64,000 bases of DNA from Acetobacterium carbinolicum (GTDB lineage: Bacteria; Bacillota; Clostridia; Eubacteriales; Eubacteriaceae), in the NCBI RefSeq assembly GCF_047456275.1, contig NZ_CP173357.1:496001-560000 (forward strand). Reading direction: 5' to 3'. Below, piece after piece: positions 35,907-44,187 of this stretch. Under the pieces are notes generated by a model, which did not search any database, was not told the DNA's origin, and was given only the letters and a program-made list of their open reading frames with translations. The position numbers and the translations under genes were made by a program. Within the stretch, counting starts at the first letter, position 1; the number at the start of each line of letters is the position of its first letter.

Positions 35907-36644
35907 ATGAAAGTAAATATATTATTTCCCGTTCTCGATGAAGAGCGGCGACTGGAAAAGGGAATTTTAAAAACCCTGGTTTTTCTCAAAAAAAACAAGC
36001 CTTTTGATTATCAACTAACCATCATTGATAATGGCTCCACCGACGCCACCGAGGCCATCAGCCGACGATTGTGTCAAACGTACAAAGAGGTCCATTATCT
36101 AAAAACACCCGAGCGGGGGGTTGGGGTTGCCCTGCGAACCGGAGCGGCGGATAACAGCTGTGATATTATCGGCTATATGGACATTGATCTTTCCACCAAA
36201 ATTGTGCATCTCGAGGATGTCAAAGAAATTTTTAAAAACCAGCCTGAGGTGCAGATCATTAAAGGCTCCCGGCTGATGCAAGCTTCCATGGTGGTTGGTC
36301 GTAAACCATCCCGCGAATTTACCTCCCGGGGACTAAATGGACTCTTGCATGTGGTTTTTAGAAATAAGTTCACCGATGCTCTCTGCGGCTTTGATTTTTA
36401 CCGGAAAGAGACCTTTGACGACTTGATTGCCGCTTCCAGCCAGGACAATGGCTGGTTTTATTGCGTTGAGCTGTTGCTGCGAGCCGAGCGTCAGGGCATC
36501 GAAGTCCACGATATTCCGGTGATTTGGGAAGATGATTATGATACTAAGGTAAAGGTTATTAAAACTGTGGTATCCTATCTCAAGCGGATCAAATTTTTAA
36601 AGTCAGAATTTATTAAAGAAGATCGTCAGAAAAAATTGAATTAA
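35907..36644 (+). CDS. Family 2 glycosyltransferase (dolichyl-phosphate-mannose-synthase-like)
   Basis: 245 aa, a soluble GT-A domain only. NILFPVLDEERRLEKGI, TIIDNGSTDATEAI, YLKTPERGVGVALRTGA and the DIDLSTKI metal/sugar-phosphate region (DxD near 90-92) place it with polyprenyl-phosphate glycosyltransferases. First gene of a four-gene transcript with a sugar aminotransferase, a FAD oxidoreductase and a second GT2. Likely transfers a sugar to a lipid carrier for an amino-sugar glycan. The acceptor is not known. Confidence 0.87.
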   Translation: MKVNILFPVLDEERRLEKGILKTLVFLKKNKPFDYQLTIIDNGSTDATEAISRRLCQTYKEVHYLKTPERGVGVALRTGAADNSCDIIGYMDIDLSTKIVHLEDVKEIFKNQPEVQIIKGSRLMQASMVVGRKPSREFTSRGLNGLLHVVFRNKFTDALCGFDFYRKETFDDLIAASSQDNGWFYCVELLLRAERQGIEVHDIPVIWEDDYDTKVKVIKTVVSYLKRIKFLKSEFIKEDRQKKLN

Positions 36645-36695
36645 AAAAATTTCAATTAAAATCGCGAGACAAATCCTGACAACGGAGGAGGCAAG

Positions 36696-37808
36696 ATGAA
36701 GGTACCAGCAAATAATTTACTACGGCATTTTGAAGAACACCAGCAGGAATACGAAAATAAAGCGTTGGAAATTCTAAGAAGCGGCAACTATATTCTCGGG
36801 AATGAAGTAGAACGCTTTGAAAAAGATTTTGCAAACTATATCGGCACCCATTACTGCGTTGGCCTGGGGAACTGTTTAGATGCCCTGTGGCTTTCTTTTC
36901 GTGTTTTGGGCATTGGCGCCGGAGACGAGGTCATCGTTCAGGCAAACACTTATATTGCCAGCGTGATGGGGATCACCATTAACGATGCCACCCCGGTTTT
37001 TGTCGAGCCGGACGCTTACCATAGTATCGATGCGGATAAAATTGAAGCAAAGATCACCAAAAAGACCAAGGCCATTCTGGTGGTACACCTTTACGGAACC
37101 AGCTGCGAAATGGATAAGATTGTGGCCATTGCCAGAAAACATAATCTCCGGCTGGTGGAAGATTGTGCCCAAAGCCATGGTGCTACCTATCAGGGTCAGG
37201 TTACCGGTTCGTTTGGCGATATTGGCTGTTTCAGCTTTTATCCATCAAAAAATCTTGGTGCTTTTGGTGACGGCGGTGCCATTACCACCAACAGCGCCGA
37301 GCTTAATCAGGCATTTCGGATGTATCGCTTTTACGGTAGCGAAAAGCGCTATTATAATAAGGTCGTCGGCACCAATTCCCGCTTGGATGAGCTCCAGGCC
37401 GGGCTGCTTAACATTAAGCTTCGCTATCTGGATCAACTCAATGCTGACCGCAACCGCGTTTGCATGACCTATCTTAACAAAATTAGCAATCCGGTGATCC
37501 ATTTGCCCAAACTGCGGGACCATTCAACCACGGTATGGCATCAGTTTGTTATTACCACCGCCTATCGGGACGAATTGAAAAATTATCTGGAAGCTGCGGG
37601 CATCGGCAGCATCATTCATTATCCCATTCCGCCACATCTGTCGGAAGCCTATGCTTATCTAAACATAGGAAGAGGCAGTCTGCCGATTACTGAAAAACTG
37701 GCGGATCAGGTTTTATCCCTGCCATTGTTTTATGGAATGACCGACGGAGAAATCGACACCGTTGTTGCTGCCATTAATGCCTTTGTACCAACGGCACTGG
37801 AGCAATAA
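36696..37808 (+). CDS. DegT/DnrJ/EryC1/StrS-family sugar aminotransferase
   Basis: 370 aa PLP enzyme. VGLGNCLDALWLSFRVLGIG and AGDEVIVQANTYIASVMGI bind PLP phosphate and substrate. VEDCAQSHGATYQG holds the Asp that contacts the PLP nitrogen, and SFYPSKNLGAFGDGGAI holds the Schiff-base lysine near residue 190. The tail (HYPIPPHLSEAY) is typical of the 3-amino-sugar group (FdtB/QdtB-like), which makes dTDP-3-amino-3,6-dideoxyhexoses, though the exact substrate is uncertain. GGAGG site before ATG 36696. Confidence 0.9.
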   Translation: MKVPANNLLRHFEEHQQEYENKALEILRSGNYILGNEVERFEKDFANYIGTHYCVGLGNCLDALWLSFRVLGIGAGDEVIVQANTYIASVMGITINDATPVFVEPDAYHSIDADKIEAKITKKTKAILVVHLYGTSCEMDKIVAIARKHNLRLVEDCAQSHGATYQGQVTGSFGDIGCFSFYPSKNLGAFGDGGAITTNSAELNQAFRMYRFYGSEKRYYNKVVGTNSRLDELQAGLLNIKLRYLDQLNADRNRVCMTYLNKISNPVIHLPKLRDHSTTVWHQFVITTAYRDELKNYLEAAGIGSIIHYPIPPHLSEAYAYLNIGRGSLPITEKLADQVLSLPLFYGMTDGEIDTVVAAINAFVPTALEQ

Positions 37809-37809
37809 G

Positions 37810-38964
37810 ATGATCTTGAACAAAAACAATTCGAACAAAACCAGTTGGGACAAAATTATTATCGGCGCCGGTCTTTACGGCCTTTACGCTGCTAAGACCT
37901 GTGGCGAGCGGGGTGAGCGGGTATTGGTGCTGGAATGGGAAGAATCCCCTTTTCAGCGGGCTACCTTTATCAACCAGGCCCGCGTCCATATGGGGTATCA
38001 CTATCCGCGGTCGTATGCTACGGCAATCAAATCGGCTCATTATTTTAATCGTTTTATCAAGGATTATGATTTCTGCATTCACAGTGAATTTGAGCAGGTT
38101 TATGCCACCAGCGGTAGTTTTAGCTGGACTAACCGGGAACAGTTTACCCAGTTTTGTCAAGCGGCGGAAATTCCCTGTGATGAGGTGATTCCCGAAAAAT
38201 ATTTTAAAAAAGGCCTTTGTGACGGGGCTTATCTGACCCGGGAGTACACCTACGACGCTGGGATTCTGGGACATTTTTTTGTCGATCAACTAAAAATGCG
38301 AAAAAATGTGGAAATAAAATATGGGGCCCGTATTGCGTCGATAAAAAAGCAGGGCGATACCTTTTTAATCACCTTAAAAACGGGAGAGCGATATGAGACC
38401 GGTTTTCTGCTAAATGCCACCTATGGTTCAACCAATCAGATTCTTTCTTTGGCAGGTTTTGAGCCGTTTAAAATTAAGTATGAGCTTTGCGAAATCATTC
38501 TCTGCCAGCCAGAAGAAAAGCTACCGGAGGTGGGGATTACGGTAATGGATGGGCCGTTCTTTTCGGTGATGCCCTTTGGCAAAACCGGGTATCATTCTCT
38601 GACTTCGGTGACCTTTACCCCCCATCTGTCATCCTTCGACAGCTTGCCAAAATTTAATTGTCAGGAAAAAAGTCGGGGTTATTGCAGCCCCGAACAACTG
38701 GGGAACTGCAATGATTGTATCGCCAAACCAAAATCCGCCTGGCCCTACATGTCCAATATGGCCAAGAAATATCTAAAGGAAGATTACGGCTTTAGCTATG
38801 TCGGATCGCTCTATTCCATGAAGCCCATTTTAAAGGCTTCCGAGGTGGACGACTCCCGACCCACGGTACTGCGAAAGGTCAGCGAGAAACCAACCTTTGT
38901 ATCGGTGCTGTCCGGAAAAATCAATACCGTTTATGATTTGGATGAGGTGTTAAAAAATGACTGA
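37810..38964 (+). CDS. FAD-dependent oxidoreductase, DAO-like
   Basis: 384 aa. An N-terminal Rossmann motif, IIIGAGLYGLYAAKTCGERG, is followed by VLEWEESPFQRATFINQARV and HMGYHYPRSYATAI, with the second dinucleotide strand ATYGSTNQIL near 210. A cysteine group (C-x5-C-x5-C-x2-C in the YCSPEQLGNCNDCIAKP area, residues about 295-310) may bind iron-sulfur or zinc, unusual for a DAO-like enzyme. ATG 37810 follows the aminotransferase stop by 1 bp; the open frame upstream is a shadow. Probably oxidises a sugar or amino-sugar intermediate made by this operon. Specificity unknown. Confidence 0.75.
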   Translation: MILNKNNSNKTSWDKIIIGAGLYGLYAAKTCGERGERVLVLEWEESPFQRATFINQARVHMGYHYPRSYATAIKSAHYFNRFIKDYDFCIHSEFEQVYATSGSFSWTNREQFTQFCQAAEIPCDEVIPEKYFKKGLCDGAYLTREYTYDAGILGHFFVDQLKMRKNVEIKYGARIASIKKQGDTFLITLKTGERYETGFLLNATYGSTNQILSLAGFEPFKIKYELCEIILCQPEEKLPEVGITVMDGPFFSVMPFGKTGYHSLTSVTFTPHLSSFDSLPKFNCQEKSRGYCSPEQLGNCNDCIAKPKSAWPYMSNMAKKYLKEDYGFSYVGSLYSMKPILKASEVDDSRPTVLRKVSEKPTFVSVLSGKINTVYDLDEVLKND

Positions 38965-39943
38965 AAAACGAGCAAGTAAATTTGAAATACAAGATAATGT
39001 GGAAATCCAGGACAAAGAAAAAAACTTTGTTTCGGCGGTGATTTATATCTATAATGATGAGGAGCGAATCCGGGATTTTCTGGGAGAAATTAATGCGGTT
39101 TTAAATGCCAATTTCTACAACTATCAGATTATCTGCGTCAATGACGCCTCGGATGATAACAGTCTGGCAGTCATCAGGGAGATGGGGAAAAGCATCGCCG
39201 GGACGGTCATCAACGTGGTCAATATGAGTTTTTACCAGGGTGTGGAGCTTTCGATGAATGCCGGAATTGATCTGTCCATCGGCGATTTTGTTTTTGAATT
39301 TGACAATATGGTGATGGATTATGATACCAACCTGATGATGGCGGTGTATAATCACAGCCTCACCGGTTTTGATATCGTCAATGCCGCTCCCAAAAAATGT
39401 GGACGCAGAACATCCCGGCTTTTTTACACCGTGTTTAACCGTTATTCCCACAGCCCCCATCCGCTGCGAACAGAAAACTTTCGGGTGCTGTCCAGACGGG
39501 CAATCAATCGGGTTCATTCGATGAGCAAGACGATCCCCTACCGCAAGGCGGTTTACGCCAACTGCGGCTTAAAGATTGATACCATTGAGTATGACAATGA
39601 TTTATCCTGTGCCAAGGCCCAGAACAAAGAAACCCGTTACCAGCGAAAAGAGATGGCAGCGGATTCTCTGATTTTATTTACCAACGTGGCCTATAAGATG
39701 ACCTTGTTGGCAGCGGTTTTTATGATGGTGGCTACCTTTGGCATCGGTATCTATACACTGGTCAGCTATGTTACTGAAGAAGTGGTTTCTGGTTATACCT
39801 CGATGATGCTCGTCATCGTCTTTGGATTCTTCGGCGTCTTTGTAATTTTAGCGGTAATTATCAAATATTTATCGATGCTGATGGAGCTGGTCTTCAGCAA
39901 ACAAAAGTACACCATCGAGTCGGTCGAAACCATTAGTGAGTAA
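38957..39943 (+). CDS. Family 2 glycosyltransferase with C-terminal transmembrane pair (GtrB/ArnC-like)
   Basis: 328 aa. The GT-A domain has SAVIYIYNDEERIRDFLGEI and ICVNDASDDNSLAVIREMG; the usual DxD is replaced by FEFDNMVMDYD. Two hydrophobic helices (about 240-265 and 278-305) form the membrane anchor seen in undecaprenyl-phosphate glycosyltransferases. It overlaps the oxidoreductase gene by 8 bp, so translation is coupled. Likely charges a polyprenyl phosphate with the modified sugar made upstream. Confidence 0.83.
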   Translation: MTEKRASKFEIQDNVEIQDKEKNFVSAVIYIYNDEERIRDFLGEINAVLNANFYNYQIICVNDASDDNSLAVIREMGKSIAGTVINVVNMSFYQGVELSMNAGIDLSIGDFVFEFDNMVMDYDTNLMMAVYNHSLTGFDIVNAAPKKCGRRTSRLFYTVFNRYSHSPHPLRTENFRVLSRRAINRVHSMSKTIPYRKAVYANCGLKIDTIEYDNDLSCAKAQNKETRYQRKEMAADSLILFTNVAYKMTLLAAVFMMVATFGIGIYTLVSYVTEEVVSGYTSMMLVIVFGFFGVFVILAVIIKYLSMLMELVFSKQKYTIESVETISE

Positions 39944-39952
39944 GGATTATAG

Positions 39953-40693
39953 TTACTTAATCTCCACCTCGGCGTCGGGATCAAAGGGGTTGGTACGCAG
40001 GGAAAAGGAGTACAGGAAAGGGTAGGACTTTCGCAGGTGGTTCATATAGATCAGCCATTCTAAAAGCAGCAGCTTTTGAGCCCGCTCAATATCCGTCATC
40101 AGGTGGGCGTGATCCTTTTCCTTAAGCTGGTTAAGATCCTTGCGGTTGGCCAATTCCTGCTCGGCATGGGTCAGAGACATAATCAGATCGGAAAAGGTTT
40201 CATGCTCAATCAGGATCGGGTTTTCTAACAGCGTTAGTAAAAGTTTCCGTTTAGAGGTGAGAAAGCGGCTGAGATTTGACAAACAGGGACCCTGGAAGTT
40301 TAAAGGGGCGTCCATTTTCTTAATCTGCTTAATGGCGTTTTTGTAATCCCGCGTATCCCATTGGGGTTTGATTAATAAAACGGCTTGCAAATCTTTTAAA
40401 TGCGTATCTTCTTTACGGAAAAAGCCCATTAATTCAACACCGATCTCAGAAAAGAAGACGCTGACGACCATGTTCACCTTTTTGAGGCGTTCGTCTTTAT
40501 CTTTGTCATGGATGATTTTGTGAAAAATAATTGAAACCAGTAACACATCCACCGGTAAAAAAGCGATGTCACCAAGAAGGTAAATAAAGATATGGTGAGG
40601 ATCATTAAATATTAAGAAGTGCAAAAAATAAAGAATGACGGACAGGGTAACAAAGCTTAATGCCATAAGAATACCCTTGTAATGTTTTTTCAT
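39953..40693 (-). CDS. Uncharacterised membrane-anchored helical protein
   Basis: 246 aa. Two N-terminal transmembrane segments (about 8-28 and 35-60), then a charged helical cytoplasmic domain (FHKIIHDKDKDERLKKVNMV to the end) with no recognised motif. ATG 40693 with GGAG is the start; the longer open frame upstream has no ribosome site. It is convergent with the glycosyltransferase operon, with only 9 bp between stops. Function unknown. Confidence 0.65.
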   Translation of the reverse strand: MKKHYKGILMALSFVTLSVILYFLHFLIFNDPHHIFIYLLGDIAFLPVDVLLVSIIFHKIIHDKDKDERLKKVNMVVSVFFSEIGVELMGFFRKEDTHLKDLQAVLLIKPQWDTRDYKNAIKQIKKMDAPLNFQGPCLSNLSRFLTSKRKLLLTLLENPILIEHETFSDLIMSLTHAEQELANRKDLNQLKEKDHAHLMTDIERAQKLLLLEWLIYMNHLRKSYPFLYSFSLRTNPFDPDAEVEIK

Positions 40694-40840
40694 AGATTGT
40701 CTCCAGTTTTTAAATTTGTTAATTCTTATATCTTTATTATAGCGCAATTTAATAAAGATAACTAGGGCACTGTTAGTCAGCAAAATTAAAAATGTGTTAC
40801 AGTAAGCAGATACTATATAAGTTAAATTAAATTTAATGTA

Positions 40841-40926
40841 AGGGCGATTATTAATGACCAAGGGGTCAGACCCTCGCCCGCACAATTACCAGTTTCATTG
40901 GCAAAATTCTTTAATCGAACATAGAA
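40841..40926 (+). repeat. Promoter-bearing repeat, copy 2
   Basis: Second copy of the module at 35800-35872, with a 12-nt insertion after GGGGTCAGAC. Its promoter is TTGGCA (40898-40903), 17 bp, ATAGAA (40921-40926), just before the sugar-isomerase-like gene at 40973. Confidence 0.65.
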
Positions 40927-40972
40927 CAGCGCCAAAGAATTCTAAAATGATCAGAGAGAAGGTAGGACACCG

Positions 40973-41746
40973 ATGAATTATAGTATGTTTTCCTGGTTTG
41001 GTTACTTTATGCCTTTTGAAGAGCGGATTAAAATTATTGCCGGTGCCGGTTTTGATGAGGCGATGATTTCGTGGGAGGATGAGTTTGAGCCGTGGCCCCT
41101 GAAAAAAGAAGAATTCCCGGAAATTGTTAGAAAAAACGGCTTGGGTATTACCAATATTCATGCCCCCTTTATCGGCTATAGCGATATCTGGACGGCCTCC
41201 CGGACGGAGATAAAACCCAAGCTCACCGAGTTTATTGGATTTATTAAGGACTGTCAGGATTTTGAAATCCCGGCGATGGTGATGCACACCAATGATCTGG
41301 ATGAATTTACACCGGATCTGGATAAGGGTTTGGCTTTTTTCTCCGAGCTGGCGGATGCCGCCGAGAAATATAACGTTGATCTGGCGGTGGAAAATGTCTC
41401 CCGGCAGCATCTGCTTGATTTTCTGCTGGAGCAGATTAATGCGCCCCGGTTTGGCATGTGCTATGACAGCTCCCACGATTTTCTGGAAGAACAGAATCGC
41501 GGCCGGATTTTAAAAAAACATAAGCATCGAATCAAGGCCTTGCATCTTTCTGATAATGATTTTAAGGAAGATCGCCACTGGATTCCCGGCGAAGGCAGCA
41601 TTCCCCTAGATGAGGTGCTGGCCGAGATTTTAACCGTGCCAACCATTAACACCATCTCTTATGAGGTGCTGGCCAATGAAGTCTGGCGCGAAAAAGAGCC
41701 CCTGGATTTTGCCGTGGCGGTTAAGAAGAGTTTGGCAAAAAAATAA
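40973..41746 (+). CDS. Sugar phosphate isomerase/epimerase-like TIM barrel (AP_endonuc_2 fold)
   Basis: 257 aa, xylose-isomerase-like TIM barrel. Metal ligands probably lie in NIHAPFIGYSD, VMHTNDLDEF, LAVENVSRQ (Glu), MCYDSSHDF (Asp/His) and LHLSDND, the standard order of the family. Substrate unknown. GAGAAGG site before ATG 40973. It is followed by a strong terminator, so it is monocistronic and driven by the repeat-borne promoter. Confidence 0.82.
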   Translation: MNYSMFSWFGYFMPFEERIKIIAGAGFDEAMISWEDEFEPWPLKKEEFPEIVRKNGLGITNIHAPFIGYSDIWTASRTEIKPKLTEFIGFIKDCQDFEIPAMVMHTNDLDEFTPDLDKGLAFFSELADAAEKYNVDLAVENVSRQHLLDFLLEQINAPRFGMCYDSSHDFLEEQNRGRILKKHKHRIKALHLSDNDFKEDRHWIPGEGSIPLDEVLAEILTVPTINTISYEVLANEVWREKEPLDFAVAVKKSLAKK

Positions 41747-41790
41747 AATTGAAAGATAAAATTAAAAATTGTGTCATAAAGCCGGTAGTA

Positions 41791-41838
41791 AAACCGCTGC
41801 CGTGAATCAGAGCGATTCGCGGCAGCGGTTTTTTTTGT
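41791..41838 (+). terminator. Strong rho-independent terminator
   Basis: AAACCGCTGCCG and GAATC arms pair with their complements (one mismatch) around a 5-nt loop, followed by eight T. Confidence 0.93.
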
Positions 41839-41935
41839 GGTCTTTTGATAGTAGCGTCTGTGCCGTGGCCGGAAGGCGCCGTACTATTTCAAATATGCTC
41901 CCGCTTGTACACACAAGTATCAAAAAACACAATAA

Positions 41936-42190
41936 AGCAAAAATCAGGAGGATCTTTTTATTACCATTGAAGACAACGGTAAAGGAAAAAGTGGGATAAG
42001 GATCCTGACCGAGTCGCATCCGGAAGAACTCTTTTCTGAAAACAATCTCATTCAGACCATCCGTGATATCTTAAAGCATCTGGTGGATACCTATGGCAGC
42101 GAGTATGCGGTGGTCATTGAAAATAAAAAAGGAAAAGGGACCTGCTGTCGGCTGACGTATCCCAAAGACCTTAGGGCGAAGGTGGGATAG
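41936..42190 (+). pseudogene. 3' relic of a sensor histidine kinase
   Basis: 84 codons without a start, bounded upstream by TAA 41933-41935 and ending at TAG 42188-42190. It reads ITIEDNGKGKSGI (the D-x-G-x-G ATP-lid motif), then LIQTIRDILKHLVDTYGSEY and a VVIENKKGKGTCCRLTYP end. The I-x-x-G-T-x-x-x-L-x-x-P ending is the G2/C-terminal strand of HATPase_c in LytS/YesM-type kinases. The sensor, dimerisation domain and N-box are deleted. It precedes the response regulator by 2 bp, so it is what is left of the partner kinase. The rest of the 41747-42192 gap holds the terminator. Confidence 0.82.
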
Positions 42191-42192
42191 TG

Positions 42193-43149
42193 ATGCCAAA
42201 GGTACTTGTAGTCGACGACGAGCATTTAATGCGGGAAGCCTTGACCCGAATGATCAAAAAAATCGATGGGTTTGATGCGGTTTACACGGCAGATACCGGC
42301 AGACAAGCGGTGCAAATTTGCGAAACAGAAGCTATTGACATTGTTTTTATGGATATCATGATGCCGGAAATGAATGGCATTGAGGCCGGACGCCGGATTA
42401 AATCAATCGACAAAGACATCAGCCTCTATATGCTCACGGCCTATAACAAATGGGATTATTTACAGGGAGCCATGAAAATGAAAGCTGAGGACTATCTGTT
42501 AAAGCCGATTTCTCAGTCGAAAGTTAAAGAACTACTGACGCAGCAGTTAATAAAGACCGGAGCCACTCAGCAACCTGAATGCTGCATCAACGCACTACAA
42601 AATTATAAAAGCTACCGGGAAATGTATTATGGGGTGCCCGTTTTTGTGAAAAATCTGTCAAGTAGTAGCCAGGTGCTTTATCGGGAAATCATTGGCGAGC
42701 TGGTAAAAGCCAATGGCCTGTCTGAAGAAAGGATTTTACGACAAGCTAAAAAAAATTTTAGCCATAAAAAAGAATTTGAACACGTTCTGCTTCAAAGCAT
42801 GGATCAGATTTACCGGGACTCAGCCACCACCAAACACCCCATTCTGATGGGAGTCTTTGACTATCTGGAAGTTCACCTTACCGAAAACATTGGGCTTAAA
42901 GAAATCACTCAGGACTGCAACGTGAGCCAGGGGTATCTTAGCCGGATCTTTAAAGTGGAGTTTGGCGTCAGCGTGATGGAGTACATTCATATGCGTAAAA
43001 TGATGCTGGCCAAGTGGTATTTTCTGGACAATAGAGTGAGTCTGACCGATGTGGCCTACCGTCTGGGATACAACGAGTCCAGCTATTTCAGTAAGGTCTT
43101 TAAAAAATACGAACATGTTACGGTTTTAGAATATAAAAAAAGCTTATAG
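42193..43149 (+). CDS. Response regulator with AraC-type DNA-binding domain
   Basis: 318 aa. The receiver domain (1-120) has VVDDEHLMREA acidic residues, the phospho-acceptor Asp in IVFMDIMMPEMNG (near 55), Thr in YMLTAYN and Lys in YLLKPIS. A C-terminal AraC helix-turn-helix pair (220-318) follows, with VSQGYLSRIFKVEFGVSVME and VAYRLGYNESSYFSKVFKKY. ATG 42193 is preferred over GTG 42190; the ribosome site lies inside the kinase relic. With the kinase truncated, it is probably an orphan, or cross-phosphorylated. Confidence 0.92.
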   Translation: MPKVLVVDDEHLMREALTRMIKKIDGFDAVYTADTGRQAVQICETEAIDIVFMDIMMPEMNGIEAGRRIKSIDKDISLYMLTAYNKWDYLQGAMKMKAEDYLLKPISQSKVKELLTQQLIKTGATQQPECCINALQNYKSYREMYYGVPVFVKNLSSSSQVLYREIIGELVKANGLSEERILRQAKKNFSHKKEFEHVLLQSMDQIYRDSATTKHPILMGVFDYLEVHLTENIGLKEITQDCNVSQGYLSRIFKVEFGVSVMEYIHMRKMMLAKWYFLDNRVSLTDVAYRLGYNESSYFSKVFKKYEHVTVLEYKKSL

Positions 43150-43167
43150 CATAAGGAGGCGAACTAA

Positions 43168-43998
43168 TTGAATGAATACCTGGTCACATCCGAATCAGTG
43201 ACTGAGGGCCATCCGGATAAACTCTGTGATCAAATCTCAGACGGCATCCTGGATCGGTATCTGGAACAGGACCCGGACGCCCGGGTGGCAGTGGAAACCA
43301 TGGTATCTAAAAATACTATTATGATTGCCGGAGAAATATCGGCCCGGGTGGAACTGGATGTGGTCGAAATCGCAAGAGAGATCGTTCAGGGCATCGGCTA
43401 TGATAATGAAATAAAAGGGCTGGATTTTAAAACCTGTCTGGTGCTGACTAATCTTAATCACCAATCGTCCGACATTGCCAGAGGGGTGGAACAGTTTATC
43501 ACGCACGAACCGGCCCAGTGGGTACTTGCCGGCCGTTTTGTTATTGGCGGGCCACTGGGGGACACCGGCCCGACCGGCCGAAAAATAATGGTCGATACCT
43601 ACGGCGGGGTGGGCAAGCACGGCGGCGGGGCCTTCTCAGGGAAAGATCCCACCAAGGTGGACCGCATTGGTGCCTATATGGCCCGGTACATGGCCAAAAA
43701 TATTGTCGCTGCCGGTCTGGCTGACCGCTGTGAGGTGTCCCTGGCCTATGCCATCGGCCTGCCCGAGCCGGAAGCCATTGGCATTAACACCTTCGGTACT
43801 GAACACATCGACCGGGCCATTATTGAAAGTCGGGTCAGAGACCGTTTTTCCTTTTCGGTTAATAACATGATCAAAACCCTGAAGCTAAAGCGCCCGCAGT
43901 TTTTAAAAACTGCCGCCTATGGTCACTTTGGTAGAGAAGATGAGGGCTTTGCCTGGGAAGAACTGGATCGGGTAGAATGTTTGTTGGGGAATGAGTAA
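43168..43998 (+). CDS. Methionine-adenosyltransferase-like protein lacking the central domain
   Basis: 276 aa, against about 385-400 for MetK. The N-terminal domain is present (SVTEGHPDKLCDQISDGILD with the ATP/methionine His, and MIAGEIS). The C-terminal part is present (GRFVIGGPLGDTGPTGRKIM, VDTYGGVGKHGGGAFSGKDP, TKVDRIGAYMARYMAKNIVA, YGHFGRED). Between DIARGVEQF (about 110) and GRFVIGG (about 125), roughly 110-120 residues are missing, including the GAGDQG ATP loop and the mobile active-site loop. TTG 43168 has AAGGAGG at good spacing and the frame is intact. It is either an internally deleted, inactive copy or a short paralogue with another role. It follows the response-regulator gene by 18 bp. 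Confidence 0.85.
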   Translation: MNEYLVTSESVTEGHPDKLCDQISDGILDRYLEQDPDARVAVETMVSKNTIMIAGEISARVELDVVEIAREIVQGIGYDNEIKGLDFKTCLVLTNLNHQSSDIARGVEQFITHEPAQWVLAGRFVIGGPLGDTGPTGRKIMVDTYGGVGKHGGGAFSGKDPTKVDRIGAYMARYMAKNIVAAGLADRCEVSLAYAIGLPEPEAIGINTFGTEHIDRAIIESRVRDRFSFSVNNMIKTLKLKRPQFLKTAAYGHFGREDEGFAWEELDRVECLLGNE

Positions 43999-44187
43999 AG
44001 TAGCTTTTAATTTTAAAGAGTAACGGTGCAGGGTGGGTTTACTGGGCTGTTGCTTTTTTAGTCTATGGATTAACCGCAGGTAATCAATTTTCACCGTTGC
44101 CCAAAAATTTATGGCATCTTAAAAGCAGATCAGGTACAATAGAAATATTATAATCAGCCAAGAGATGAGACCGAAAGGAGTGATTAG

